A DNA stretch of 64,000 bases from Drechmeria coniospora (taxonomy: Eukaryota > Ascomycota > Sordariomycetes > Hypocreales > Ophiocordycipitaceae). Location: assembly GCF_001625195.1 (NCBI RefSeq), contig NC_054391.1, positions 7,451,157 to 7,515,156 on the forward strand, in the 5' to 3' direction. Numbering within the stretch: the stretch's first letter is position 1; each line of letters starts with the position of its first letter. A program made the translations under genes and the position numbers. The notes beneath the pieces are model-generated. The model had not been told where the DNA came from, searched no databases, and was given only the letters and a program-made list of their open reading frames with translations. This document shows, piece by piece, positions 1 to 11,883 of the stretch.

Positions 1-320
1 GTACGGAAGTACTTGAGTATACATGTATTAAGTACTTATACCGTGCACTGGGCTCATAATATTTACATGTACGGAGTACGGAGTACCTTGTACACGCATA
101 GTATTCTGCAAGGAATACTCAAGCACTAAGCGCGTCGGTTGATGTTGCATCACGTGGATCATGCGCTAAGGCTATTTTGTCCTGGCGTCTTTGAGACTGA
201 GCTCAACACCCAACGCTGAGAAATTTCCGAGCTCCGTTGACGGACCAAGATTCATATTCCGGCTTCTCCGACCAATTCCCCCTCGACCCAATTGACCGGA
301 GGCTTCTCCAGGCCGCCACG
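1..320. other. Intergenic, GTAC-word rich
   Basis: No supported gene. The first 130 bases are AT-rich and carry several GTAC words, including a doubled TACGGAGTAC element near 69-87. The part from about 230 to 320 probably holds the 5' leader of the pyruvate dehydrogenase gene, since the frame of that gene is open upstream to 237 but has no ATG before 321. Confidence 0.6.
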
Positions 321-1778
321 ATGTTCTCCAGAGCCGTTCGAGTTCCCAGGGCGGTGTCTCTAGGCGCCAGCGCCCGGGCAGCACCCTTTGCTCTGGCTGC
401 TCGCTCCGTCACCACCGACGCAGCTTCTGCTTCTTTGAGCCACTCCGTCCCTCAGGTGAGATGACTGTTGCGCGTCGCGATCGTGGAATCTCTACACGAG
501 AGCCTCTGGATCGTTCATGCCTTTGCGATGCCCGCTGACCATTTCCGACGCAGTCCGACGTTGAGCCCTTCCAGGTCACACTCAGCGATGAGAGCTTCGA
601 GACATACGAGTTGGACCCGCCACCCTACACCATCGAGGTGACCAAGAAGGAGCTCAAGCAGATGTACTACGATATGGTCACCATCAGGTACGCCCTCAAC
701 GGCGGCGCCCTCGGAAACTTGTCTGTTGCTTATCTGACAGCGTCGCAGACAGATGGAGATGGCCGCCGACCGCCTGTACAAGGAGAAGAAGATTCGTGGT
801 TTCTGCCACTTGTCCACCGGACAAGAGGCCGTTGCTGTCGGTATTGAGCACGCCATCACGAAGGAAGATGACATCATCACGGCCTATCGATGCCACGGCT
901 TCGCCCTGATGCGAGGCGGTACCGTCCGATCCATCATCGGAGAGCTTCTGGGCCGCCGCGAGGGTATTGCCTACGGAAAGGGTGGTTCCATGCACATGTT
1001 CTGCAAGGGATTCTACGGTGGCAACGGCATCGTCGGTGCCCAGGTCCCTGTCGGAGCCGGCCTGGCCTTCGCACACAAGTACAAGGACAGCAAGACGGCT
1101 AGCATCATTCTCTACGGCGATGGTGCCAGCAATCAGGGTCAGGTTTTCGAGGCCTTCAACATGGCCAAGCTGTGGAACCTCCCAGCGCTGTTTGGCTGCG
1201 AGAGTATGTTTCCCCTCTCACCCGAGACGCCCGGGACGGCCGCGGGTTGCTGACTGGTCGACATAGACAACAAGTACGGAATGGGTACCTCCGCCGCTAG
1301 GTCATCCGCCTTGACCGATTACTACAAGCGTGGACAGTACATCCCCGGCCTCAAGGTCAACGCCATGGACGTCCTGGCCGTCAAGGCAGCCGTCAAGTAC
1401 GGCAAGGAGTGGACTGCCGCCGACAAGGGTCCCATGGTGCTCGAGTATGTCACCTATCGCTACGGCGGTCATTCCATGTCTGATCCGGGCACCACCTACC
1501 GTACCCGTGAGGAGATCCAGCGGATGCGCTCAACCAACGACCCCATCGCCGGCCTGAAGCGGAAAATCCTGGAGTGGGAGATCACAAGCGAGGATGACCT
1601 GAAGAAAATCGACAAGGATGCACGGAACCACGTCAACGAGGAGGTTGCTGCCGCCGAGGCCATGGTCGTTCCCGATGCCAAGCCGTCCATTTTGTTTGAG
1701 GACATCTACGTGCCGGGAAGCGAACCGCAGTACATCCGCGGGCGAACTCCCGACGAGAACTTCTACTTTTCCAAGTAG
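321..1778 (+). CDS. PDA1: Pyruvate dehydrogenase E1 component subunit alpha, mitochondrial
   Basis: Thiamine-diphosphate-dependent E1-alpha of the mitochondrial pyruvate dehydrogenase complex, which decarboxylates pyruvate and passes the acetyl group to E2. Four exons, 321-455, 554-687, 749-1203 and 1267-1778, join in frame to 411 residues, the usual family length. The N-terminus ([12 protein letters not shown]...) is rich in Arg, Ala and Ser with no acidic residues, as in a mitochondrial presequence. The body carries the TPP-binding signature GDGASNQG followed by [13 protein letters not shown] and [10 protein letters not shown], which is rebuilt across the third intron, and the regulatory loop [20 protein letters not shown] with the conserved phosphorylatable serines. 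The start at 321 is the first ATG in the frame and begins the targeting peptide. Same strand as the downstream ligase, about 0.5 kb apart. Identity is very secure; splice sites are all GT-AG and preserve family sequence. Confidence 0.96.
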
Positions 1779-2295
1779 GCAATGACCTGGCGCGGTGCAG
1801 CCCTATAAGGAGGAATCCAGGCACCATCGCCTGTTGTACCACCATACATGTACTTGTAGTCTGCAGGTACTGAGGAGGGAGAGAGGGAGTGAAGAGAGGG
1901 AGGGCGGGCAGTGGGAGGGGGGGCTCTCTGAGCGGACATGTCTTTTCAGTCTTTTACTGGTGTTGGTCAATTCTGCTCAACGAGTCGACGGGATACTGTG
2001 ACGCTTGCTATTTCATTCTCCGCTCGGCGGTATATACACGTAGGTATGGTGTCGCTGAACGACAGTCACTTGCGGCATTGAATGAATGCACGCATCTTAG
2101 GCCGGAACCTCACCAGCCCCATATGGAGCCACATGGACGACGTGCCAACCACGTGACCAAGCGTTTGGCGCGACTCTACGCTGCCAGTCTCGCCAAGCCA
2201 ATTAACGCGATGCAAGCCCACCAGGCGCGTCATGGTAGCAATTGGTTGACTGCATCTACCTTCGAGGCACATCATATCCTTCACAACATCGTCTC
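1779..2295. other. Intergenic: PDA1 3' end to ligase promoter
   Basis: Holds the terminator region of the E1-alpha gene and the promoter of the ligase gene. A purine-rich tract of GAGGGAGAGAGG type runs at about 1873-1925. I see no TACGGAGTAC element and no supported ORF here. Confidence 0.5.
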
Positions 2296-5247
2296 ATGCT
2301 GAGACGAGCCTTCTCCTCTTTTCTTCGTCAAAATATTGTGCAGTCATCAATTTTATCGAAACGACTGCACATCATGGCACCAAAACAGGCGAACCTCGGG
2401 TACGTGAAGCCCAGCCAGAGCACATTAGGGTGCGTGACAAGAACTGTCGCGATCGCTTTCTGCATCGAACATCCCCTGCTGACTTTCGGCGCCCATGAAG
2501 AAAGTACTTCGGTGCACAGGGTCCGGCGCCACAGCGACAGATGATGCTGAGCTTCGCGACCAAGACGAAAACCGAAAAGAGGGACGAGACTGTCGAGACT
2601 GCCGATGAGGATGGGGAGAGGGACATGAGTGCCAAGGAAAACACAGATCCTGAAAAGGGTGAGCATGTCTGTTCTTACCATCCATACTGTTCAGGATACT
2701 GAGGTGTGGGTAGACTCGATGAAACGGCCTATCAAGCGGGAAGGTCAAGACGAGGATGACGACGCCCCCGTTGCTAAGCGAGCGAGACGGAGCCGAGTCA
2801 AGATCGAAGACGACGACGACGACTGTGCCATAGACCAGAAGTCTCGACCATTGAATAAGATGGAAAGGTCTAGCAGCCCTCCGTCGAAAGACAAAGGCAC
2901 GATGAGCCCTGTGCCGACAAGCTCGCAGACAAAGGATTGTCGGCCACAATCTCCACCCACAGCAAAAGAATGCTCAAAAGAGGAGATTTGTTCAGAGGTG
3001 AAATGCGAGTCCGAATCCGAAACAGAACAGCCTGTAGTCGAAGAAGAGAGCAAGGAGGACGCTGCCGAGGCCCGCGCGAAGGTTCAGACCCAACTCACGG
3101 CCAAGGCCAAGCACCCATACCCGGACTGGAAAGCTGGGGATCCTGTCCCATACGCTGCGCTATGCCAAACGTTTTCTCTTGTTGAGATGACGACAAAACG
3201 GTTGATCATTATGGAGCACTGTTCCCTGTTCCTCCGGCAGGTCATCCGGCTTACCCCCGATGACTTGCTGCCAACCGTCTTGCTCATGATCAACAAGCTT
3301 GCCCCTGATTATGCTGGTGTTGAGCTTGGCATTGGAGAGTCACTCATCATGAAAGCCATCGGGGAGACGACGGGACGAAGTCTCCAGGTCATAAAGGCCG
3401 ATCAAAAGGATATTGGCGACTTGGGGCTGGTGGCAGTGAAAAGCAGAAGTACGCAGCCGACCATGTTCAAGCCGAAACCGTTAAGTGTCAGAGGTGTCCA
3501 TCAAGGTCTGATGAGCGTTGCAACCGTGGCGGGCAACGGAGCCCAGGGCAGAAAGGTTGACGGCATCAAGAAGTTGCTGTCTGCATCTGATTCCCGCGTT
3601 ACTGGCAAAGTTGACATCACCAAGGACAAAGGTGGGCCGAGCGAAGCCAAGTTTATTGTTCGGTTCCTTGAAGGTAAGTTGAGGCTCGGTCTTGCCGAGA
3701 GGACCGTTCTAGTATCTCTGGCCCAAGCGATCGTCTGTCATGAAGCCGAGAAGAAGGGCAAAATGCCGACCACAACTGAGTTGGAAAATGGAGAGTCGGT
3801 ATTGAAAACGGTATACAGGTGCGTCACATATTGGCAATTGGCGAATGAAGGGGTACGACAGTCGGATGAGAATTGACAAGTTGGCAGTGAGCTTCCGAGC
3901 TACGACGTCATCATTCCAGCGATGCTCAAATACGGAATCATGAACCTTCAAGACCACTGCAAGCTTCGTCCCGGGGTTCCGTTGAAACCCATGCTGGCCA
4001 AGCCGACCAAGGCCATCACCGAGGTCTTGGATCGTTTTGAGGATCAAGAGTTCACGTGCGAGTACAAGTACGATGGGGAGCGGGCACAAATCCACTACGT
4101 TGCCAAGGACGCACCACAGGAACTGAGCCAAGCGACTGCCGGAGCAAGCAAGGCAGCGGCAGACGGAGTCGCCAGCATTTTTTCGAGAAACTCCGAGGAC
4201 CTTTCGCGCAAGTACCCAGATATTCTCGAGAAGCTGCATACATGGGTCAAGGGGGGGACAAAGAGCTTTGTTCTCGACTGTGAGACCGTTGCGTGGGATG
4301 TGGATGAGAAGAAGGTGTTGCCTTTCCAACAGTTGATGACACGCAAGAAGAAAGATGTCAAATCGGAGGAAGTGAAGGTCAAGGTTTGTGTGTTTGCCTT
4401 TGATCTGCTTTACCTGAACGGGGAACCAGTTGTGCAAAGGCCGCTTCGCGAGCGACGAGAGCTCCTGCGGGGAGCCTTCACGCCGGTGGATGGCGAATTC
4501 TCCTTTGCCACATTCATGAATGGGCAGGAACTCGATGAGATTCAGGTCTTCCTTGATGAAAGTGTCAAGGCTTCGTGCGAGGGACTCATGGTCAAGATGC
4601 TGGACGGGACGGAGAGCGGGTACGAGCCTAGCAAGCGAAGTCGAAACTGGCTCAAGGTAAACCATGCGCCTGATTGCTTATTTGCTCCCCCTTTCTGACA
4701 TGACGTACAGGTCAAGAAAGATTACCTTTCCGGGGTGGGCGATTCTCTCGACCTCGTCGTCCTGGGGGCCTATTACGGCAAGGGCAAACGTACATCTGTC
4801 TACGGCGCATTCTTGCTGGCCTGCTACAACCCTTCGACAGAGACGTATGAAACTGTGTGCAACATCGGTACTGGCTTCTCGGAGCAGGTTCTCGAGGAGT
4901 TACACTCTCAACTGTCTCAGATAACCATTGCACGGCCAAAACCGTTCTATTCCCACTCATCTGGCACACAGCACCAGCCGGATGTGTGGTTCGAGCCTCG
5001 ATACGTTTGGGAGGTCAAGACTGCCGACTTGACCCTCAGCCCTCGCTACAAAGCAGGATCCAAGGAGGGGGTGGACCCGGCAGGCGACAAAGGCATTAGC
5101 TTGCGATTTCCGCGCTTCATTAAAATTCGCGACGACAAGAAGCCCGATGCTGCGACTAGCAGCAGGCAAGTGGCGGAGATGTACAGGAAGCAGGAGAGCG
5201 TGGCGAAAAGCAAGGCGCCGGCGGTGGATGATGACTTTGAGTACTGA
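2296..5247 (+). CDS. CDC9: ATP-dependent DNA ligase I (Cdc9/Lig1)
   Basis: Seals nicks, joining Okazaki fragments in the nucleus and probably serving mitochondrial DNA as well. Five exons: 2296-2429, 2501-2658, 2714-3818, 3888-4656, 4711-5247, giving 900 residues, normal for fungal ligase I. Order: a basic mitochondrial-type leader (residues 1-26); a second Met at 27 (base 2374); a PCNA-binding box QSTLGKYF (41-48) assembled across intron 1; a disordered acidic/basic linker with KRPIKRE and KRARRSR nuclear-type signals; the alpha-helical DNA-binding domain; the adenylation domain with the catalytic-lysine motif EYKYDGERAQ; and the OB-fold ending in a basic tail. Motif VKKDYLSGVGDSLDLVVLGAYYG follows intron 4. 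The second intron acceptor (2711-2713) was chosen because it alone keeps phase with exon 3; this is the least certain junction. Convergent with the CLC gene. Confidence 0.95.
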
Positions 5248-5696
5248 GCAATCTGGTCAGGGGGGAGAATCCTTAACGGTTTTTGGTACATAGCATGATG
5301 TGAAACGTCCCGCGCCAGCGTTCAAAAATTGGCACCGAAAGACCTCCCATCGCCACGATGCGATTGATGTCAACGTTCCCAAGCAGCCAGCAATAACCTT
5401 GCGTCATATTGGTGTTCGGTGAGGATATAATATCCTCGGGACGCGAGAACAGCGAGTGGTAACTAGCGGGTGGGGTTCCCCGTGGAGGTGCTACGTGAGT
5501 TGAAGTTGCTCAGTTGCATACGAGAAAGAACGTAATTTGAACCGGTGTGGGCTTCGCCGTATCTCATTTGCTTGTGCCATCTTCGTCAATTAGATCTATG
5601 GCGATTGATTAAATTGTGCCTCATTATCGTTGGCATCCATCTCGGACAAGCGTCCAGCAGGAATGCCAAGCAGGCAGGAGCAGAAGGCAGCGACAA
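5248..5696. other. Convergent 3'-3' intergenic region
   Basis: Lies between the stop codons of the ligase and CLC genes and must hold both 3' ends. No ORF is supported and no TACGGAGTAC element is present. Confidence 0.5.
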
Positions 5697-8623
5697 CTAT
5701 AGCATCGGCTCACCATCCTCCCGGTCGTCCATAGCCTCCTCCTCGCGAAGGAAGGCTCTCTCTTCGTTCTCGTCACGGTCACGCCTCAGCCCATTTCCGT
5801 TACTCACGCCAGCGCCTCCCCCGGTGATGATGGAACCTTCGGTGCGTCGCGTCTCATCCGCGCCGTCGAGGACGTACCAGGCATCCTTCTTGGTGAGGAG
5901 TCCCTGGAGGACGCCCCGGTCATTGAACAGCACGTACCGCAGGCCCAGCTTCTGGAAGTAGGTAACAACGAGGTGGAGGCTCGTCTGAGAGGACAATGTG
6001 AGGGGTGTCTGGTCCATCCAAGGACGAAGGTCGAGAGTGGTGCGCGGATCGGCGAGGGGTTGGTGCGAGAAGAAGGCCTCGGTCTCGGGGCCGAGAGCGC
6101 GCGGCGGACGGGTTGCGTTACGAATGTTGTAGCTAAGCTCCGCACGGGAGATGTAGCCGAGAAGAATGGCCTCGCGCGGATCGGAGACGACGGGGAAGCC
6201 GCGGTACTGGTGCATCTCGAGGACGGTGTTGAGTGAGGCAATGGTGTGGCCAGTGGCGGTGAGGACGACAAGGTCCTCGATGCGCGTCATGATGTCGCTC
6301 GCGGATAGGTCGGGAATGGTGGTCTCCTCGCTGTTGTCGAGGAAGGGGTACTCGTTGAAATGAATCCACGACTCGTAGATACCGCGCCTCGAGAATGCGT
6401 CGCCAACCCACTTGGAAATCATGACGGCCACCATGATGGGCAAGACATAGGTGAGGGCGCCGGTGAGCTCAAACATGATTACGACGATGGAGACGGTCAT
6501 ACGGGTCACGCCGGCGAGGGCGGCCGCGGCTCCGATGATGGCGTAGGTGCCGGGCGTGATGCACGCCCCGTCGGGAGGGCAGGTTGAGAAGACGAAAAAC
6601 TTGGGGTGGTTGGAGACCCAAATCTCCATGATGATGCCGACGGCGCGGCCCGTGAGGGCACCGATTGCCATGGACGGAAGGATGATTCCGGCTGGAATAT
6701 GGAGACCAAAGGTGAGTGCGGAAAGGACGAAGCCGAGGACGGCGGCGAAGACGAGCAAAATAATAGTGCTGGCGGAGGCGGCGCCCGTCTTGCAGAGGCC
6801 AATTTGGTCGTCGAGAACGCGCGAGCAGTCGGCGAAGAGGTTCGAGACTAGCTCCGAAGTCTGTACCTTCATGTAAAAGTTGGGGTAGTTGATGAGGGCC
6901 GTCAGGAGGGCGACAGCGAGGACCTGCACGATAGGGCCCGGCACCCAGCCCCTGTCCTTCTTCCACCGGGCGACGGTCATGTTCGCCTTGATGAAGAGGC
7001 CGCCGTAGACTCCCTGCGGTTCGTCAGCCATCTGGGAAACATAATGACAACAGGACGGGGTTGGAAGCCTACGCCAAAGATGCCGAGGAGCGCGTAGGGC
7101 ACGAACTCGAAGCTGTGCCACTCGGCCGTGTACTTGGTCTGGTAGAGGACAAGCTTGCCGGAGCGGAAGGGATCAAAGGCCTGCAGAGCAACTGCGGCCG
7201 TCATGGCGCACACGAAGCTCTGCCACATGGTCTTGTCGGGGAAATAGTATGACAGTTGCTGCATGAGGTCAGTACAATCGTCGGGTAATGCAATACGGGG
7301 CCAGGAGGAACATTCCTCAAGACTGAACAGGACACCGCCGATGGGCGAGCCAAAGGCGACGGATATCCCCGACGCTGCCGCAGCAGAGAGCACTTCTCGC
7401 TTCCGAGCTGCGACGAATTAGCAAGGCCAATGTTGGTCGCGGTGGGAAAGGTGCGCCTAACCCTCATTGTCGCTGATATTGCGGAAGAGCTTAATGAACA
7501 GGTTCGCGCAACAGCAAGCAACGTGAACGAGAGGACCTTCTTTGCCCAGCCACATGCCAGAGCCAACGGCGAGAATCTGGCCGATGTAAGCGAGCGCCTT
7601 CCGAGGATGGCCATGGAAGTACATGCCAGTCCAAGAGACTTGGTTACCAGCGTCCAGGTGCTCAGAAGCCTTCGGATGACGAAGCCGCCCAGGACGGTCT
7701 TGATCTCGGGGATGCCGCTATGCTTCGCGTGCACGGCGTACTCCTGGACCAAAACCGCAGCGCAGTAGGCTAGAGTCATCTGAGCATGTTCCCCATCAGT
7801 AACTGGCGACGCGGTGGAGTGGAAGGGAAGGGGTCGTGCTCACGGAGAAGGCGACGTAGAAGAGGTATCCGATGATCCATTTGCCACCGGCGGCATGGAT
7901 GCCCAGAGCATCGCTCCACGACTTCCATCCCGCACACTTGGAGCCCTGATCATATCCGTAGCAGCAGAAGCTCTTGTTGAGGTAGAAGTGGCCGCCCTCG
8001 GGTCCGCTCGAGCAGAAGCCCAGCTTGAGATCGCCCAGCCAGTTGGTGGTGACGTCAATGCCGGCTGCGATCGCGCCGACGAGCATGCCGGTGAGGAGGA
8101 GGACGATCCATATCTGGCTAGCATCGGCAAGGAGCCGCAGATATCCCACCAAGCCACTTGCGCTGGAGGAAAGGACCCGTAGCCGCTGGCGCTCCTTGGT
8201 GTACTCGAAAATCCAGTCGATGGCGGTCAAGTCTTCATATCCGACCCGCCGGCCAGGACCCTCGACATGCCAATCCAGGGAAAGGTTATCTTTGCTCGCA
8301 CCATCGATGTTGCTCGGGCCGGCTCGCTGCGAGGGGCCGGCAGCATGAGAGGGATGGGATGCATGGCCGGAGGGCAAACCACCGGTCAGGCTGGTGAAGA
8401 GGCGGGACGGCGTCGACTGCGAAGGGACCCTTTTCTTCCGCTTAAACGACAGCGGTGGGTTTAATTGCTGCACGTGAATCGGGTCATCGTCGAGGACGGC
8501 ATCGGCGTCGTCCTGAAGATCGAGTTGGTCGCCGTCGTCAACCGAGTGGACGGAATCAGGAGGCGAGCGGGAGGACAGCGGAGAAGAAGCGCGTTTGTTC
8601 TTGTTCTGGGAAGATCCAGACAT
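5697..8623 (-). CDS. CLC-family chloride channel / Cl-/H+ antiporter (Gef1-like)
   Basis: Membrane chloride transporter of the eukaryotic CLC-3/Gef1 group, normally in Golgi, endosome or vacuole membranes, where it shunts charge for the V-ATPase. Exons, 5' to 3' on the minus strand: 8623-7844, 7779-7627, 7576-7462, 7407-7073, 7013-5697; 899 residues. A disordered Ser-rich N-tail of about 130 residues precedes the membrane core. Pore signatures are HSGIPEIK (280-287), GKEGP (322-326, gating Glu324) and the [13 protein letters not shown] segment, whose Glu fits the proton-glutamate position of exchangers. Two CBS domains occupy the C-terminus, ending in an acidic tail. Intron 2 (7577-7626) uses a GC donor. 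The start at 8623 (MSGSSQ...) was preferred; in-frame ATGs at 8641 and 8653 are alternatives. A GTAC-rich divergent promoter separates it from the neurochondrin-family gene. Confidence 0.93.
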
Positions 8624-9654
8624 GGTGCGTACGTGGCTCATTCCATTTCCCAATTCTCAGCTGCCTCCGGCCTGTCGAGTGAGGGAGTGGAAGCGGACGT
8701 CGAAGAAGGGACGGACTGTCGAAGCCGCAGAGCTCCCGAGCCAAGGTGCACATGTATGGAGAAGGGACTCGGTAATAAGGTACAACTATGGTTGTAAGTA
8801 GGTGTACGGAGTATGCTCCTTAGTTCGCATACCTGGCAAGGGTGCAAGTGCCAAGTAGCCTGTAATTGGTGCCCAGGGTACTTGTACTGTACGTACTTGT
8901 ATGTGCACTTGCACATGCATGTACAAGTACTGTACGGAGGAGGTGTACGGAGTATTAGATGGTGCGCTATGGAATATAGCCTACTGGTATGGGTACGAGT
9001 CTTCCATCGGCTACCGACAACCGTACTACAGCAGGTCGATCTTTGCTTTCTACTACTTTCATCGCGATAGGTAGTTCATTATCACCTCGCCTGCGCAGTA
9101 GCCAATTCCATAACGAGCACATATGTCGAGCACCGACATCTGTGCTCGTAAGTTCTTTATACTGTTGTACATGTAATAGAACCACCCAGGCTGGAGAAAC
9201 CCGGCTATCTGCGGAGTCCAGCGAACTGTACCGAGTACTTACTCCGTACCTGGTACTTAAGTGTACTTGCATAGGTTCTTGTAGGTGATGTCGGGGGGGC
9301 ATTATATTAGGTAGGTAGGTACCTAGTAGGTAGGTTGAGGCCTTGGTAATCTCGCTGCCAGATAACCCTGCCTTCTAGGTAAATATTAATAGTAGGTACC
9401 TGCCTGTAGATGCCTTGTTGCCAGTACCTACCGGGTGGTGGGAACATACATGTACTACTTGTACGAGGTACTACTGGGGAACACTACTGAACTGAGGTAC
9501 GGAGTTTGTAGTAGGTACAGTACATGTTAGTACGTACTGCAACACAATAAGACAAGTTAGGCCTCATCCAGCAATTCTCTGCAGTTTCTGCCTCATCAAC
9601 ATCGGCCAAACGGGCGCCGTAGTTACAACATCCATACGCCCATCTCATACGGAT
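8624..9654. other. Divergent promoter region with GTAC-word cluster
   Basis: Shared upstream region of the CLC gene (minus) and the neurochondrin-family gene (plus). From about 8790 to 9540 it is packed with GTAC words, including TACGGAGTA at about 8803 and 8945, ACTCCGTACC near 9242, and a run of GTAGGTAGGTA near 9310-9335. Short ORFs here look like chance openings. Confidence 0.55.
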
Positions 9655-11710
9655 ATGGATGAGGCCTCGAGTGAGGCAGCTCTCGGGCATGACGGTGCCA
9701 GCATCGTCAAGATCCGGCAGCTTCTCAGGACGAAAGATGACACTCAGCGATTCGTTGGATTAGCCCTGCTCAAATCAGTCCTCGACAACTCTCTCGAGCT
9801 CCGCCGTGATGTCGATGTTATCCAGAGCCTCTGGGAGAGCATGTCCGCCAGCTTCCTCGACAGGCTCCTGCGCACGGGCTCCAAGCCGTCGAGAAACAAT
9901 GCGAAAGAGATGCTGGACCTCGTCGTCTCCGTCCTGCACACGTTTGCCTCCCTTCTGCCGCAGGATTTCAAGAGCGCGCCCAAGTTTACCGACAGGATAC
10001 CGCGCTTGGTCGGTGCACTGCTCTACAGGTATGAAACCATTCTTGTCCGTCGTTCTTGTCCACGTACACGTTCCTGCGTGGCGCTCGCTCGCCCCCCTTC
10101 CTCCCACTGACCATCTCGACGGCCAGCTCCGGGGAAACGACGGGGCTCTTGCTGGAGCTTCTGCATGCTTTGGTCACCACTGCGAGCGGCGCACAGGCTC
10201 TCGTCAGGATCGAAGACCTCAGCCCTCTCACCGAGATCGCGCCCTCGCACGCCGTAGTCTTGGAAATCCTTCGCTTCGCCTGGCTCACCTCCATGACTGT
10301 CGTCGACGACAAGGCGGCCCTGTCCGAAGATGTGGATGAAAACATGCAGTGCCTCGTCTCGTCATTCACCGGTACTGATGGCGTGACACTCTTGGAATTC
10401 ACCGGTGCATTTCTTCGGCAGGCAGATCCATCGGTATGTCCGGTGCTCGATGACGGCTGCGTGCAGAAAAGTCGGCTAACGTCGACCAGGTCCTTCCGGT
10501 AGTCCCAAGATGGCTCCCGTCGCTGGTTGGCTTCATCAAGGGCCTTGTCGTCAGCCGGCCTTCGCCCGAAGCGAGATCGGCCTACACGATCGCGGCCGCC
10601 TCTCTCCTTCAAGCATATCCCGCCGCGGCCTCCAAGCTTCTCTTCACCGATGAGCCAAAGGATGGGAAGCCGTTTAGCTACATGCTCATCAGCCTCATCC
10701 TCATCGACATACGCTCGTCCCTCCCAACACTCCTCGAAAGACTCAACGCTCCAGAGGAGTCCAATGCATGTCGGCGCTTGGCATCTGGGTTCGATGTTAT
10801 TTGCATCTTCATCGGCTACCTAGTCCAGTCGCTGGAGGACGAGTCGTTGGAAACATTCATCATGCCGCCGGACAGCCTGCTCAAGATCAGGACAAGCATT
10901 TCGGAGACCATGTCCGTGACGGCCGAGTACCTGCGCGATCGGTGGGACGCTTCCTTTGCTGGCGCGATGGGTCTCCATCCCGATGCGAGAGCCGGCGCTG
11001 TGGACACGTCAACCGGTTCGCACCGAACCTTGGCGTGGGACTCGATCACCGACAGAGCGGACGATGATCCCTTCGTTCTATCTGCCATCCGAGCCCTGGC
11101 CCTCTGGCTGAGGGAAGACGAGAATGAGCTGTTGCGAAAGGAGGCGACGGGCCTAATCGACTTGCTCATGGACCTCTATCGCGGCGCCATGCTTGACAAG
11201 CTCGACTTTAGGTCTCCCGCCCTCGTCGCCCTCGAGGCTCTGACGACGCTGGAAGAAGGTCGCCAAATATTCCTGCGCCATCAAGGGTGGGAGATTCTGA
11301 GCAAAGATCTGTCCGGCATGCTGCAAGGTATGGCGACGACCATGTCGGACGCCGACTCGTCTCGAGCCATCGAAATCGCCCGCATCCTCGTCCACGTCGT
11401 GGAGCAGTCCCCCATCGGCACGGAGGAGGAGTGGATGAACCTCGTCACCACCGTTGCCGGCTGCGACTTCTCCGGTCCGGGATCCCTTTCCCCTCTCGCC
11501 TCAGAGTTCCGGCTTGCGGCTCTGCAGCTCTGTTGCACGCTGCTCATGAGCTCGACGGAAATGATGGGGCGCAGATTCAAGCACTCCATCATCGCAATCA
11601 ATGGCATCGCAGCGCAACTGCGCCTGGCAATAGGGCCAGGGGGTGAATTGGGAGACGAGATGGAAGACGTCTTGACGACGCTGAATTTGTTGACAAGGAG
11701 ATATGTTTGA
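9655..11710 (+). CDS. Neurochondrin-family protein (fungal DUF1941 type)
   Basis: All-helical, armadillo-like protein of the neurochondrin family. Animal neurochondrin acts in signalling and trafficking; the fungal role is not established. Exons 9655-10028, 10127-10433 and 10490-11710 close in frame to 633 residues, in the family range. The N-terminus shows the family opening, with an IRQLLRTKDDTQRFVGLALL-type helix pair. The remainder is Leu-rich helical repeats (for example FVLSAIRALALWLREDENELLRKEA) without catalytic motifs, signal peptide or membrane spans. The ATG at 9655 follows a GTAC-rich promoter and is the first in frame. Its 3' end faces the Vma22-like gene only 173 bases away. Assignment is by overall pattern, so the family is more secure than any function. 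Confidence 0.82.
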
Positions 11711-11883
11711 CTTCCGGATGATACCCCACATGCATGAGTATGTATGTACGTAAATAGATGCGACCGTGCCTCTGAGCCAAATTCGGTTCCGAGACTGTAG
11801 GCTTTCCGAAACGCCTTCTTTGGTGCTCCCTCTCGATGCTGCCGATGCTGCCGATGCTGCCAATGCGATGATTTTTCGATGGA
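11711..11883. other. Short convergent spacer
   Basis: 173 bases between two convergent stop codons. A short tandem of GATGCTGCC units lies at about 11837-11863. No TACGGAGTAC element. Confidence 0.5.

Noticed and set aside
3709..4665. 318-codon minus-strand ORF over DNA ligase
   Set aside because: Antisense shadow of a conserved adenylation domain; no independent features.
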